From Tolumonas sp008015085 (GTDB lineage: Bacteria > Pseudomonadota > Gammaproteobacteria > Enterobacterales > Aeromonadaceae), in assembly GCA_029265125.1 (NCBI GenBank), contig JAJUJX010000007.1, positions 1 to 64,000 of the forward strand: DNA of 64,000 nucleotides. The letters are read 5' to 3'. The translations under genes and the position numbers were made by a program. This document shows, one piece after another, positions 16,546-25,223 of this stretch (its first letter is position 1; each line of letters starts with the position of its first letter). A model generated the notes under the pieces. That model was not told where the DNA came from. It did not search any database and worked only from the letters and a program-made list of their open reading frames with translations.

Positions 16546-19500
16546 AAAACTTCTTTCGCCGTTGTGGCCACACATTAAAGCAAACCTGGTGCTGGACGTT
16601 ATTGCTGACATTAGCCCTTTGCGCACTGGTGTTTTTCGTCGGGCCGCTGATTGCGATTGCCGGCCGCATCGTTTTAGGACCATTAGATACCCGCATTATG
16701 GTGATGATCCTGTTGCTGGCATGCTGGTTGGTGGCCTTGTTGCTGGTTCAGCCGTTACAGAAACGGCGTCGCCGGAAAATGCTGAATGCGGAACAATTAA
16801 AAACCGAGTTGGAGAACGATGAGCAAATTGACGATGAACTGCATATTCTGAAAGAGCGTCTGGCTAAAGCCATCCATGTGATCAGACACTCCAGCTTTTA
16901 CGGTAAGCGGCGGGCTTCCCGTTATGAGCTGCCCTGGTATCTTCTCATGGGTGATCAGAACAGCGGTAAAACAGCGTTACTGGAAAATTCCGGCGTCGAT
17001 TTTCCTCTCAATAAAACTGATGAGCGCATGACAAAAGATATCGGTCATACCCGCTACTGTGACTGGTATTTTGCCAATCAGGCAGTGATGATTGATGCCA
17101 GTGGGCGCTACATGTTGCAGGAAGAAAATTCTGTTGCAGCGAAGGTCTGGCCGCAGTTTTTACAGATGCTTTACCAAAAACGCCGGCGTCGTCCGCTTAA
17201 CGGTATCGTGTTTACGCTGGATGTCGGTCAGCTGCTGAATCAGAACGAAGGCGCACTTGAGCAATATGCCCGGACAGTTCGCGGGCGGGTGCAACAGATC
17301 CAGTCGCAACTTTGTTCTGATATCCCGGTTTATCTAGTGTTGAGCAAAGGTGATTATCTGGAAGGATTCAATGCTTTTTTTGAGCAACTGACCAGAGAAG
17401 AACGGGAGCAGATCGTCGGAATAACCTTTAAAGACAATACTGACGGCACTCAGGCTGATGTGCTGCATACTGAGTTTGAAGAACTTATCCGCCGTATCAA
17501 CGATATGGTGTTATCGCGGATCCACAGTGAGCGTGATATCAAACGGCGAGGTGACATCATTCGCTTCCCGCTGCAATTTGCGGCCATTGTTGAACCATTG
17601 GCGTTGTTTGTGGAAATCGCTTTCGGACGTAACCGCTATCATCTGCCGACCCGGTTGCGGGGCATTTACCTGACCAGTGCTCCACATATTGATGTCCATC
17701 AGTCACTGAATGAATCAACGGTCAGTATTGGCCGCAACCTGGGATTGCAACGGGAATTGTTGCCGTTTGCAGCACAGAACCGTGGATTTTTCATTCGTCG
17801 GGTGCTTGAGGATATCGTCTTTAATGAAGGCGATCTGGCGACCATAGATACCCGTTATGACCGGGGTATGCGCTGGACCAACCGTTTTGCCTGTCTGAGC
17901 GCCTTGATTGTTGTATTGGGGATCGGCTCGACCTGGATGCGGGTATTTTATGACAACAGTACCCGTCAGCAGACTTTGCGGGATCTTTATGTGAAGGTCA
18001 GTAATGAGCAGCAGAAGATCCCTCTTGTGGCCGATGCTCCGGCTGTTCTGCCGGTGCTGCATACCCTGCGTCAGGCTACCGACGTTTATCCGCAGAGTAA
18101 CCGTGCGGACTGGATTTATAAGCTGAGCCTGCATCAGGGCAATCGTATTAATCCGGTTGTCGAATCGGCTTATGAACAGCAGCTTCGCCAACTGATGTTG
18201 CCGAAGATCAAACTGTTGCTGGAGGAACAGCTACGGGCCGGCACCGATGATCGGGATTACCTGATGAAGGCGCTGCGGGCGTATCTGATGCTGCATGATA
18301 AATCCCATCTGGATAATGCCTACCTGCGGAACTGGATTAGCCTCTCCTGGGCGGATCTTTACAGCGGACAGGCGACCTTGCAGAACAGTTTGCTGGATCA
18401 TTTTGATAAATTGCTGAGTATTGGTTTTGAACCGGTTGATCTGGATTTTCGTCTGGTTGAAGACACTCAGAATCTGCTGAAACAGGAATCACCGGCTAAG
18501 CTGGTTTACCGGATGATCAAAGAAGATCCCCTGGCTATTACCCTTCCTGCTGTGCATTTTGATGATGTACAAGGGCTGCAATATCACAGCTTTATTGGTG
18601 GCGAATACAATATTCCCGGACTTTACACCCAGCGGGGATATCAGGATGTATTCCTGCGTAAAGGCCTCTCTTTAATCAAAGATATCATGCGGGATAACTG
18701 GGTTCTGGGTACGTCGGATGATATGAGCGAGCGTGAATTCCAGAAGGTGTATGCCGATGTTGAAAACCTCTATTTTCAGGATTACATCAGTTACTGGAGT
18801 GAAGCCATTGGTCAGTTGCAGCTGAAGGCCATGGGTGATATTCAGGATGCCAGCAATACCCTGAGCAATCTGAATAATAATCAACCGGTACAGCGTATGC
18901 TGGCTTTGATCCGGGATAACACCCTGTTCAAATTACCTGAATCAGTTACTGATGAAGCAGAAGATGCCGTACTGAAAAAAACGGGCAAGGGCAAACTGGC
19001 TAAAGCACTGGTTGCGAAAGCGGGATCGACGCTGGAAGAAGCGCAGAGCAAAGGGCCTAAGCAGGCACTGGCGCTGAAGTTCGCACCATTCCATCAATTG
19101 GTTCAGGAAAACGGCGCACCATCACCGGTACTGGCGGATGCCCTGACTGCATTGAATGCCATTCAGACAACATTTTCCGGTCTGGCGCATGCCCCGGATA
19201 TGGATGCTGCTGCTTATCAAATGGCCAGTAACCGTATGTCCGGCCGTCCTGACGAGCTAACCCAGATCCGGATTGCTGCAGAACGATTACCTGAGCCGGT
19301 TCGCTCCTGGTTTACGGAGATTGGTGACCAAACCTGGCGTCTGACGCTTGATAAAGCAGCGGATTATGTGCAGATGCAATACCGGACAGATGTGCTGGCG
19401 ACCTATGAGAACACGATCAAAGGCCGTTATCCATTTGCTGATGCGGAGAAAGACGTCACTTTAGGCGACTTCAACGAGTTCTTCAAAAAAGGAGGGGTGC

Positions 19501-20063
19501 TGGATCAGTTTGTTGCCGGGCCACTGAAGCCGTTCTTTATGGTCAGGGGCGGAGAGCTCTTATCCCGTTCAATCGACGGGCAGGGTATTCGTCTTGGCCG
19601 AGTGACTTTGCAGCAATTTCAGCGGGCTACACAGATCCAGAAAGCCTTCTTTACTGATGTCAACGGGCAAGCCGGTGTCAATTTCAAGGTTCAGCCATTG
19701 GAGCTGGATTCAAGTGCGCTTAAATCGGTATTTGCTTATTCCGGCCAGGCTCTGGTGTATCAGCATGGTCCGATCGTACCTATTGATCTGAACTGGCCGA
19801 TGACACAGGGCAATAGTGAAGCCAGTATCATCATGCAGGATCTGAATGGCCAGGAAACGTTACTGGCTAAGCAAAGTGGTCCATGGTCTTTATTCCGTTT
19901 ACTGGATCGATGCAGTGTGCAGACGACCGGAGGGGAAGATCAGCTGAAAGTAACGATCGAAAATAAGGGAACTCAGGTGCAATACCTGTTCTCCGGCAGT
20001 CATAGTCCGAATCCGTTACGGCGTGGTTTGTTAACCGGATTTGAACTACCGGCACATCTGTGA
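16542..20063 (+). CDS. tssM: T6SS inner-membrane protein TssM (IcmF family)
   Basis: At 1173 aa this is a full-length IcmF/TssM. Two N-terminal transmembrane segments (about 14-36 and 46-66) are followed by a cytoplasmic NTPase-like domain with an intact Walker A GDQNSGKT at about 137-144, then a third transmembrane segment around 449-468 (FACLSALIVVLGIGSTWM), and a long periplasmic part ending in the beta-rich C-terminal domain (WPMTQGNSEASIIMQDL, GPWSLFRLLD) that contacts TssJ. The ATG overlaps the tssL stop. Retention of the Walker A site is worth noting because some TssM proteins have lost it. The 3' end is 7 bp before the preferred pppA start. Confidence 0.96.
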   Translation: MKNFFRRCGHTLKQTWCWTLLLTLALCALVFFVGPLIAIAGRIVLGPLDTRIMVMILLLACWLVALLLVQPLQKRRRRKMLNAEQLKTELENDEQIDDELHILKERLAKAIHVIRHSSFYGKRRASRYELPWYLLMGDQNSGKTALLENSGVDFPLNKTDERMTKDIGHTRYCDWYFANQAVMIDASGRYMLQEENSVAAKVWPQFLQMLYQKRRRRPLNGIVFTLDVGQLLNQNEGALEQYARTVRGRVQQIQSQLCSDIPVYLVLSKGDYLEGFNAFFEQLTREEREQIVGITFKDNTDGTQADVLHTEFEELIRRINDMVLSRIHSERDIKRRGDIIRFPLQFAAIVEPLALFVEIAFGRNRYHLPTRLRGIYLTSAPHIDVHQSLNESTVSIGRNLGLQRELLPFAAQNRGFFIRRVLEDIVFNEGDLATIDTRYDRGMRWTNRFACLSALIVVLGIGSTWMRVFYDNSTRQQTLRDLYVKVSNEQQKIPLVADAPAVLPVLHTLRQATDVYPQSNRADWIYKLSLHQGNRINPVVESAYEQQLRQLMLPKIKLLLEEQLRAGTDDRDYLMKALRAYLMLHDKSHLDNAYLRNWISLSWADLYSGQATLQNSLLDHFDKLLSIGFEPVDLDFRLVEDTQNLLKQESPAKLVYRMIKEDPLAITLPAVHFDDVQGLQYHSFIGGEYNIPGLYTQRGYQDVFLRKGLSLIKDIMRDNWVLGTSDDMSEREFQKVYADVENLYFQDYISYWSEAIGQLQLKAMGDIQDASNTLSNLNNNQPVQRMLALIRDNTLFKLPESVTDEAEDAVLKKTGKGKLAKALVAKAGSTLEEAQSKGPKQALALKFAPFHQLVQENGAPSPVLADALTALNAIQTTFSGLAHAPDMDAAAYQMASNRMSGRPDELTQIRIAAERLPEPVRSWFTEIGDQTWRLTLDKAADYVQMQYRTDVLATYENTIKGRYPFADAEKDVTLGDFNEFFKKGGVLDQFVAGPLKPFFMVRGGELLSRSIDGQGIRLGRVTLQQFQRATQIQKAFFTDVNGQAGVNFKVQPLELDSSALKSVFAYSGQALVYQHGPIVPIDLNWPMTQGNSEASIIMQDLNGQETLLAKQSGPWSLFRLLDRCSVQTTGGEDQLKVTIENKGTQVQYLFSGSHSPNPLRRGLLTGFELPAHL

Positions 20064-20070
20064 GCAAATC

Positions 20071-20805
20071 ATGCTGAGGTGTAGTGCAGGAAATAGCTGG
20101 TCGTCGGCGGCGGCGACCAGTACCGGGAATGTCCGTAGTGCGAATGAGGATACCTATCTGATAGATGCCAGCAATGGCATCTGGGTTGTAGCTGATGGGA
20201 TGGGGGGGCATCAGTTTGGCAGTGTCGCCAGTCAGATGGTTGCTGAGTCCTTGCTGGATATTCCGTTCGAACCCGATCTCGATCATCGGCTGGAATATGC
20301 GGCCAATGCGTTGCAGTGGGTTAATTTTCATCTCAGTTGCGAACGTACTCTGACGGAACCGGAGCAAATCATCGGCTCGACCGTCATGGCGCTGATTGCG
20401 CATCCTGGGCGTGCTGCCTGCCTGTGGGCCGGCGATAGCCGCTGTTATTTATTACGGCGTGGCGTCTTGTATCAAATCAGCGAAGATCACAGTCTGGTTC
20501 AGCAATGGGTCAATGCTAAACGGATCACGCCTGAGGCGGCCATGCAGCACCCTAAAAGTAATATTGTAACGCGTGCAATTGGTGTCAGTCGGGAACTAGT
20601 GCTGGAAAGTGCCGAGCTGGAAATGTATCCGGGGGATATGCTGTTGCTCTGTACTGATGGGCTTTACCGGGAGTTATCATCAGAAATCATCATTCGTAGT
20701 TTGAGTGAATCTGAGCCGGAAAAAGCTGTCCAGAAGCTGATGCAGCATGCACTGGCCGGAGAGGCAAAAGATAATATTACAGCTGTTGTTGTCCGGAATA
20801 ATTAA
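20071..20805 (+). CDS. pppA: T6SS protein phosphatase PppA (PP2C family)
   Basis: A 244-aa PP2C-type serine/threonine phosphatase. The metal-binding motifs are present: NEDTYLID near residue 25, VVADGMGGHQFG at about 37-48, WAGDSRCYLLR near 132, LLCTDGLYREL near 195 and DNITAVVV at the end. In the T6SS threonine phosphorylation pathway PppA reverses phosphorylation of Fha by PpkA and so turns secretion down. I choose ATG 20071, after the tssM stop, rather than the longer TTG start at 20041 inside tssM; the ribosome binding site is weak for both. It stands between tssM and ppkA as in other clusters of this type. Confidence 0.93.
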   Translation: MLRCSAGNSWSSAAATSTGNVRSANEDTYLIDASNGIWVVADGMGGHQFGSVASQMVAESLLDIPFEPDLDHRLEYAANALQWVNFHLSCERTLTEPEQIIGSTVMALIAHPGRAACLWAGDSRCYLLRRGVLYQISEDHSLVQQWVNAKRITPEAAMQHPKSNIVTRAIGVSRELVLESAELEMYPGDMLLLCTDGLYRELSSEIIIRSLSESEPEKAVQKLMQHALAGEAKDNITAVVVRNN

Positions 20806-20847
20806 ACGAACCAGAACAAAAAACAATCAGTCAAACAGAGGCACGGG

Positions 20848-21747
20848 ATGAATATAGCTCTGTTCAGAGATGCGTCATTACAGGCATCTTCAAGGCAAAC
20901 GCCGGTAAATCACACCATGCTATGCGGACGATACACCCAGGAACATATTCTGGGTGTGGGCGGAATGGGCGTTGTTTATCGAGGAGTGGACACCATGCTG
21001 CAGGCCTTTGGTGCTACAGGCAATTATGTTGCGATCAAGATGGCCTGTGCAGAACAAGAGGACTATCCCGGTGCGGATAATCTGCTGTTTACCGAATATG
21101 AAATCGGTTCTCGCCTGAAGCATCCTAATTTGGTGGCGATCCGTCACTTTGATGTCTGCCGTCAACAACAGAAAGCGTTTCTGGTCATGGACTGGATTGA
21201 AGGGCTGTTGCTGGAAGAGTTGCTTTATCGGCAGCCAATCCCACAGGATATTGCTCTGCATCTTTCCTGTCAGCTGGTTGATGCAGTTTCGTATTGTCAT
21301 CAGCAGGGGGTTGTTCATGGTGATATCAAACCCGCAAATATGATTATTTCCCCCAACAATCACTTAACCCTATTTGATTTTGGTATCAGTCGCTGGCTGT
21401 ATCAACCGACCGCGGCACATCGCAATGCGATTCGGGCCTGCAGTTGCCGTTATGCTGCACCAGAGCTATTTGAAGAGCATATTCCCACGATTGCCACTGA
21501 TGTATTTGCTGTTTGCTGTGTCATTTACCGGTTATTCAGCGGCGAACACCCGTTTCAGGATACAACGGATGAGGCTGCTGCACGGAAGGATGTTATTAAA
21601 CCGGTATTTAACCGCCGTCACCCGCTGGATAAGGTTTTGCTGCAAGGGCTGCACTGGTCGCATAAGGAACGTAGCTGCAATCTGGAGTCGTTAACCAAAG
21701 TGTTGTGGCAACTGACTTCTGATGATTTTAAAACCAGCTGGTTTTAA
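20848..21747 (+). CDS. ppkA: T6SS serine/threonine kinase PpkA, short soluble form
   Basis: The 299-aa product is a Hanks-type kinase: glycine-rich loop GVGGMGVVYRG at about 35-45, catalytic lysine in VAIKMA (K64), catalytic loop VVHGDIKPANM at about 154-164, metal-binding DFG at 177-179 and YAAPELFEE after the activation segment. The catalytic loop reads HGD where most kinases have HRD, so it is a non-RD kinase; Asp, Lys and Asn are all kept. Known PpkA proteins often have a transmembrane segment and a long periplasmic part; this one is just the kinase domain, so sensing must come from elsewhere. GGCAC/GAGGCACGGG precedes the ATG. Likely partner: Fha in this operon. Confidence 0.92.
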   Translation: MNIALFRDASLQASSRQTPVNHTMLCGRYTQEHILGVGGMGVVYRGVDTMLQAFGATGNYVAIKMACAEQEDYPGADNLLFTEYEIGSRLKHPNLVAIRHFDVCRQQQKAFLVMDWIEGLLLEELLYRQPIPQDIALHLSCQLVDAVSYCHQQGVVHGDIKPANMIISPNNHLTLFDFGISRWLYQPTAAHRNAIRACSCRYAAPELFEEHIPTIATDVFAVCCVIYRLFSGEHPFQDTTDEAAARKDVIKPVFNRRHPLDKVLLQGLHWSHKERSCNLESLTKVLWQLTSDDFKTSWF

Positions 21748-21768
21748 TAATGACAAGGAATATTTGTG

Positions 21769-23877
21769 ATGTCGTTTATCGATAATCTAGGTGGATTAGT
21801 ATCCGATCTGGGCGCTTCGGTTGGTGGTCTGTTTAGTGCTAATGAATCCCGCTTTCTGCTTACCATTAAAAATAGCCGTGAAGAAGTTCAGGTGTTGCGG
21901 CTCAATGCAGAAGAAGCTTTGAGTACCGCCTGGAGTGTGGATATTACGTTGGTCTCCGAGGCTTCAGATCTAAATCCGGAATTGATGATTGGTTCAGAAG
22001 CATCGCTGACTCTGCTGGGCTCCAACGTACCAGGCTATTTTCATGGCAAAATCTGGCAGTTTCGCCGACAGACGCAAGGGAAGCGGCTGACACAGTACCA
22101 GCTCATTATGCGTCCGGCATTGGCCTGGTTGGATCTGGGGCGAAATCAGCGGATATTTCAGCACAAAACGATACCAGACATTATCCGGCAACTTTTTCAG
22201 GAACAACACATCGCCAGTGATCAGGTATTGTGGAAATTAACCGCGACCTATCAGCCTCGGGAATATTGTGTGCAGTATGGTGAAAGTGATCTGCAATTCA
22301 TTCACCGGCTGTTAGGCGAAGAGGGGATTCATTATCATTTTTCACATACGGAAAAAAACAGCCAGCTGATTCTCTCCGATCATCCGTCAGGATGGAGCAC
22401 CGGTTTGAATGCCGTGCAATACAAACCGGGAACCGGACAGGCAGCCGCTGACGATACGCTGCAGTCATTGCGGGTCAGACACGAGGTGTCAGTGAATGCG
22501 ACCAGCCACCGTCATTTTGATTTTCATCAGCCCCTGCATCTGACCGATGTTCAGCAGCAGACGCCAGCCGTCGCCGGGGGACAACCTCAACCGGGCGCCA
22601 GCAGTGCCGGACGGGAGCACCTGAATCATTATTTTTATCAAAGCGATACAACTGATACTTCGCAGGCAGCCTTGCGTGCGCAGCGCCATCTGGAAGCCCG
22701 GCAGCGCGAAATCGTGACTGCGCAGGGGCGAGGCAATCTGCCCCAATTACATAGCGGCTGGTTGTTACCTGTGACCGGGCACAATCGGGATGAATTCAAC
22801 ACTAACTGGCTGCTGACGTCCCTGACAGTCAGCGGCGAACAGCCGCAAGTATTGGAAGAGTTTAGTGGCGGGCAGTCCAGCCTGAACTGTCAGTTCAGTG
22901 CGATCCCGTGGGATACGCTGTGGCGTCCTGATTTTGTTCAGGCCAAGCCCCGGTTATGTGGTGTGCAAACCGCAACAGTCACTGGTCCGGCCGGTGAGGA
23001 AATCTACACCGATGCGTTTGGGCGAGTTAAAGTACAGTTCCACTGGGACCGGGAAGGCAAAGAGGATGAAAAAACATCCTGTTGGATCAGGGTAATGCAT
23101 GATTGGGCTGGTAACGGCTATGGTGTTGTCCGCTTACCCCGAATTGGACAGGAGGTACAGGTCAGTTTTGAAGAAGGCGATCCGGATAAACCGCTGATCA
23201 CAGGGTGTCTGCACAATGCGGAGCAGAAAACGCCTTGGGAACAGCCCGCCCATATGACGCGCAGCGGGTTACGCACCGCCAGCAGCCCCGGCGGACAGGG
23301 CACCAACGAGCTGCGGTTTGAAGATAAAAAAGGACATGAGGAGCTGCGCTGGCAGGCAGAAAAAGACTGGGATGCCAAAATCCAGGCCAGTAGCCATTCT
23401 CAGGTCAATGGGAGTCATGAGCGAGCCATAGGCGGTAATGATTACCGGGAAATTAAGGGCGAACAGCACGTCCGGTTAGAAGCCAATCTGCTGAAAGAAA
23501 TTAAACTCGATCAGCATGGCACAATTCACGGCAGTGCAGAACAACATATTGAACAGAAGTCTCTGATTCAAGCAAGTCAGTCAGTGGCATGGCAAAGTCA
23601 GAACCAAATGATTTTCCACGCTGGCACAGAAATGACGATCAAGGCTGCTGGCAGCTTTATCAAACTGGATCCCAGCGGTATCACCTTGTCCGGGCCGATG
23701 GTGACAATGAATCAGGGGGGTTGTGCGTTATTCGCCGGAACAGAAGCGGCGGAGTTACCGGCTAAACCCGCCGGAGCGCATACATCGGGAACCGGAAAAG
23801 TACCGACAGCTAAAGCGCCGGAAAAAGTAATAAAAATTGAACCTAAGAAGGTTCTTCAAATGGTGTATTCGGATTAG
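21769..23877 (+). CDS. vgrG: T6SS spike protein VgrG (TssI)
   Basis: VgrG trimers form the spike at the tip of the Hcp tube. The 702-aa product (from ATG 21769; GTG one codon earlier is also possible) has the gp27-like part (about 30-370, with YCVQYGESDLQFIHRLLGEEGIHYHF), the gp5-like OB domain (GRVKVQFHWDREG...SCWIRVMHDWAGNGYG near 425-465), and the C-terminal repeat needle plus DUF2345-type part ending in a Pro/Ala/Lys-rich tail (SGTGKVPTAKAPEK). No extra catalytic domain follows, so this is a structural rather than evolved VgrG. The stop lies three bases before the next gene, which is consistent with linked cargo or immunity genes. Confidence 0.95.
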   Translation: MSFIDNLGGLVSDLGASVGGLFSANESRFLLTIKNSREEVQVLRLNAEEALSTAWSVDITLVSEASDLNPELMIGSEASLTLLGSNVPGYFHGKIWQFRRQTQGKRLTQYQLIMRPALAWLDLGRNQRIFQHKTIPDIIRQLFQEQHIASDQVLWKLTATYQPREYCVQYGESDLQFIHRLLGEEGIHYHFSHTEKNSQLILSDHPSGWSTGLNAVQYKPGTGQAAADDTLQSLRVRHEVSVNATSHRHFDFHQPLHLTDVQQQTPAVAGGQPQPGASSAGREHLNHYFYQSDTTDTSQAALRAQRHLEARQREIVTAQGRGNLPQLHSGWLLPVTGHNRDEFNTNWLLTSLTVSGEQPQVLEEFSGGQSSLNCQFSAIPWDTLWRPDFVQAKPRLCGVQTATVTGPAGEEIYTDAFGRVKVQFHWDREGKEDEKTSCWIRVMHDWAGNGYGVVRLPRIGQEVQVSFEEGDPDKPLITGCLHNAEQKTPWEQPAHMTRSGLRTASSPGGQGTNELRFEDKKGHEELRWQAEKDWDAKIQASSHSQVNGSHERAIGGNDYREIKGEQHVRLEANLLKEIKLDQHGTIHGSAEQHIEQKSLIQASQSVAWQSQNQMIFHAGTEMTIKAAGSFIKLDPSGITLSGPMVTMNQGGCALFAGTEAAELPAKPAGAHTSGTGKVPTAKAPEKVIKIEPKKVLQMVYSD

Positions 23878-23880
23878 AAA

Positions 23881-24300
23881 ATGAAAAGATATATATTTTT
23901 GTTAAATTTTTTCTCTCTGTGTGTTCATGCAATAACATTAGAAGAGCAATACCCTGATTTTTTTGATTGTAAAACGGATACATATATAGAACGTGATACG
24001 GGTTTTATTCATGGTGAATATTTTTCAGAAAGAAAAATGACGCCTTGCAAACAGGAAGATTCAGTTGCCGAGTTTTGTGTCAAAGATACATTTCATGGAT
24101 TACCAGTGACAAGAATAGTAATTCCAGACCCATTGCCTGTTGTTGCATTCTATATTGATCTACCTTTGTATAAGGTCAAAAGTATATTGAAGAAAAATAT
24201 TGGCTTCAACGCAAAGACTGGCGATTCTGATACGGAACCAACAATAAAAAAAGATGGCAAAGATAGAACGATATTAATGTGTGTGCCGGGAGATCAATAA
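23881..24300 (+). CDS. small exported protein next to VgrG, unknown, possible immunity protein
   Basis: I do not recognise this 139-aa protein with certainty. It has a clear signal peptide (MKRY, hydrophobic IFLLNFFSLCV, cleavage likely after VHA near residue 17) and four cysteines in the mature part (FDC, TPC, EFC, LMC), so two disulfides in the periplasm are plausible. The core EFCVKDTFHGLPVTRIVIP followed by an amphipathic helix LYKVKSILKKNIG looks like a compact alpha/beta domain. It starts three bases after the vgrG stop and is markedly more AT-rich than vgrG. Position and export suggest a T6SS immunity or accessory protein; that is inference. A proper effector gene for it is not seen nearby. 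Confidence 0.65.
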   Translation: MKRYIFLLNFFSLCVHAITLEEQYPDFFDCKTDTYIERDTGFIHGEYFSERKMTPCKQEDSVAEFCVKDTFHGLPVTRIVIPDPLPVVAFYIDLPLYKVKSILKKNIGFNAKTGDSDTEPTIKKDGKDRTILMCVPGDQ

Positions 24301-24341
24301 TAATTTCAATTATGAATACATATAGCCTAGAGGAATCCACC

Positions 24342-24511
24342 ATGGAGCCTATCATACGATCAGAAAGAAACCCCTGCCCAGATGTCTCGGCGATTTTTGC
24401 GAAAATTTAAATCGAAGGCATGATTTGGAAGGCATGGTTACGCAATTATTCAAAAATTTTATTCACACGCTTGCTATGCCTGAACGGTTATTAAAACTGG
24501 CTGAGGTCTGA
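24342..24511 (+). pseudogene. broken coding remnant (start with good RBS, then frame change)
   Basis: A well-placed ribosome binding site (GAGGAA, eight bases ahead) precedes ATG 24342, but the frame runs only 22 codons to TAA at 24408-24410. Another frame, open from 24401 to the TGA at 24509-24511, encodes a protein-like 36-residue stretch with LEGMVTQLFKNFIHTLAMPE. Together they look like the damaged remains of one or two genes rather than random sequence. I cannot name the family. It lies just before the GH73 remnant in the same reading frame as the first part of that remnant, so it may be an N-terminal portion of the same dead effector or a separate fragment. Confidence 0.45.
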
Positions 24512-24520
24512 TGGTAATAA

Positions 24521-24722
24521 AATAAACTTATGGCATATGATGGCTTTGAAGAGAGTATAAAAATAAGAATGACCTTTTTCATTGGAAAAGAGGTACACCT
24601 CATTATTTTCATCAACAAACTCAGTTAAATTGGCTAATGGATTGCAGGGGAAAGGGTATGCAACAGATAGTAGCTATGCCAAGAAACTAATAAATATAAT
24701 GAACCAATGGAATCTAAAATGA
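24521..24722 (+). pseudogene. C-terminal remnant of a GH73 glucosaminidase T6SS effector, frameshifted
   Basis: Translation of 24521-24590 gives KLMAYDGFEESIK..RMTFFI, and a +1 shift near the A-rich run at about 24585-24592 continues as RYTSLFSSTNSVKLANGLQ, then GKGYATDSSYAKKLINIMN up to the TGA at 24720-24722. This matches the end of GH73 endo-beta-N-acetylglucosaminidases; FlgJ, for example, has AGYATDPHYARKLTNMIQQ at this place. GH73 domains cut peptidoglycan, a common T6SS effector activity. The catalytic N-terminal part of the domain is missing and the frame is broken, so it cannot be an active enzyme. Its stop codon overlaps the start of the next gene (ATGA), the arrangement expected of an effector followed by its immunity gene. 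Confidence 0.8.
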
Positions 24723-25075
24723 AAGTGGTAGTCGTTTTTTTGTTTTTTGTTATATCGTTTTTCGCTAACACTAATGAGTATTGTGATAAGCTTGAAGTTG
24801 ACAGACAAGAACAGCAGATAATCATTCCATCATATAAATCCACTTATAAGGTTATTACTGATGGAAGACACTATTTTTATAGTGCGCCAGATAAACAATG
24901 CAAGATTAAAGGTTTATTTATAACAAAAAATGACATTGTAGATGCATATAAAATTGATGGTGATTTTATATTTGTTATGTTTTTTACAAAAGAGAATAAA
25001 TCAGTTGAGGGATGGGTTGATATAAGAAGCGTTGCAGCTACTGGTAGTGGCGTTGGCCCTGCAGATAATTTATAG
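24719..25075 (+). CDS. exported SH3-like small protein, probable immunity protein to the GH73 effector
   Basis: The 118-aa product starts with a signal peptide (MKVVVVFLFFVISFFANT) and has a mature domain with two cysteines (EYCDKL and KQCKIKG), the strand GRHYFYSAPDKQCKI and a closing GWVDIRSV. From memory, this YFYSAP...EGWV pattern occurs in small SH3-like periplasmic proteins found beside T6SS peptidoglycan effectors; I could not check. I start at ATG 24719, which overlaps the stop of the GH73 remnant, rather than ATG 24707, which would lengthen the N-terminus by MESK. The frame is intact although the putative effector is dead, so this would be an orphan immunity gene. Strongly AT-rich. 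Confidence 0.7.
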   Translation: MKVVVVFLFFVISFFANTNEYCDKLEVDRQEQQIIIPSYKSTYKVITDGRHYFYSAPDKQCKIKGLFITKNDIVDAYKIDGDFIFVMFFTKENKSVEGWVDIRSVAATGSGVGPADNL

Positions 25076-25100
25076 AATCAAAGAGAAAGTTATTTTCCTA

Positions 25101-25162
25101 ATCAACGTGACGAATTCCTCTTGGCGCACTATGTTTAGCAGATATGACATGATTACGGATTT
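25101..25162. repeat. island repeat copy A
   Basis: About 62 bp that reappear, imperfectly, at 26904-26980. The first 21 bases (ATCAACGTGACGAATTCCTC and one more T) are identical in both copies; the following 21 are mostly conserved; copy B then carries about 14-15 extra bases; and the final block TATGACATGATTAYGGATTT is shared with one mismatch. The copy lies between the SH3-like gene and the next exported gene. Confidence 0.8.
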
Positions 25163-25223
25163 TTATCTTGTTGCTGAACGAAATGGTAGCTTTTTTGACG
25201 GAATCAAAACGGAGGGAATTAAT

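Noticed and set aside
23600..23877. Possible effector domain fused to the VgrG C-terminus
   Set aside because: After the needle and DUF2345-like part only a short Pro/Ala/Lys-rich tail follows, too short for a catalytic domain.
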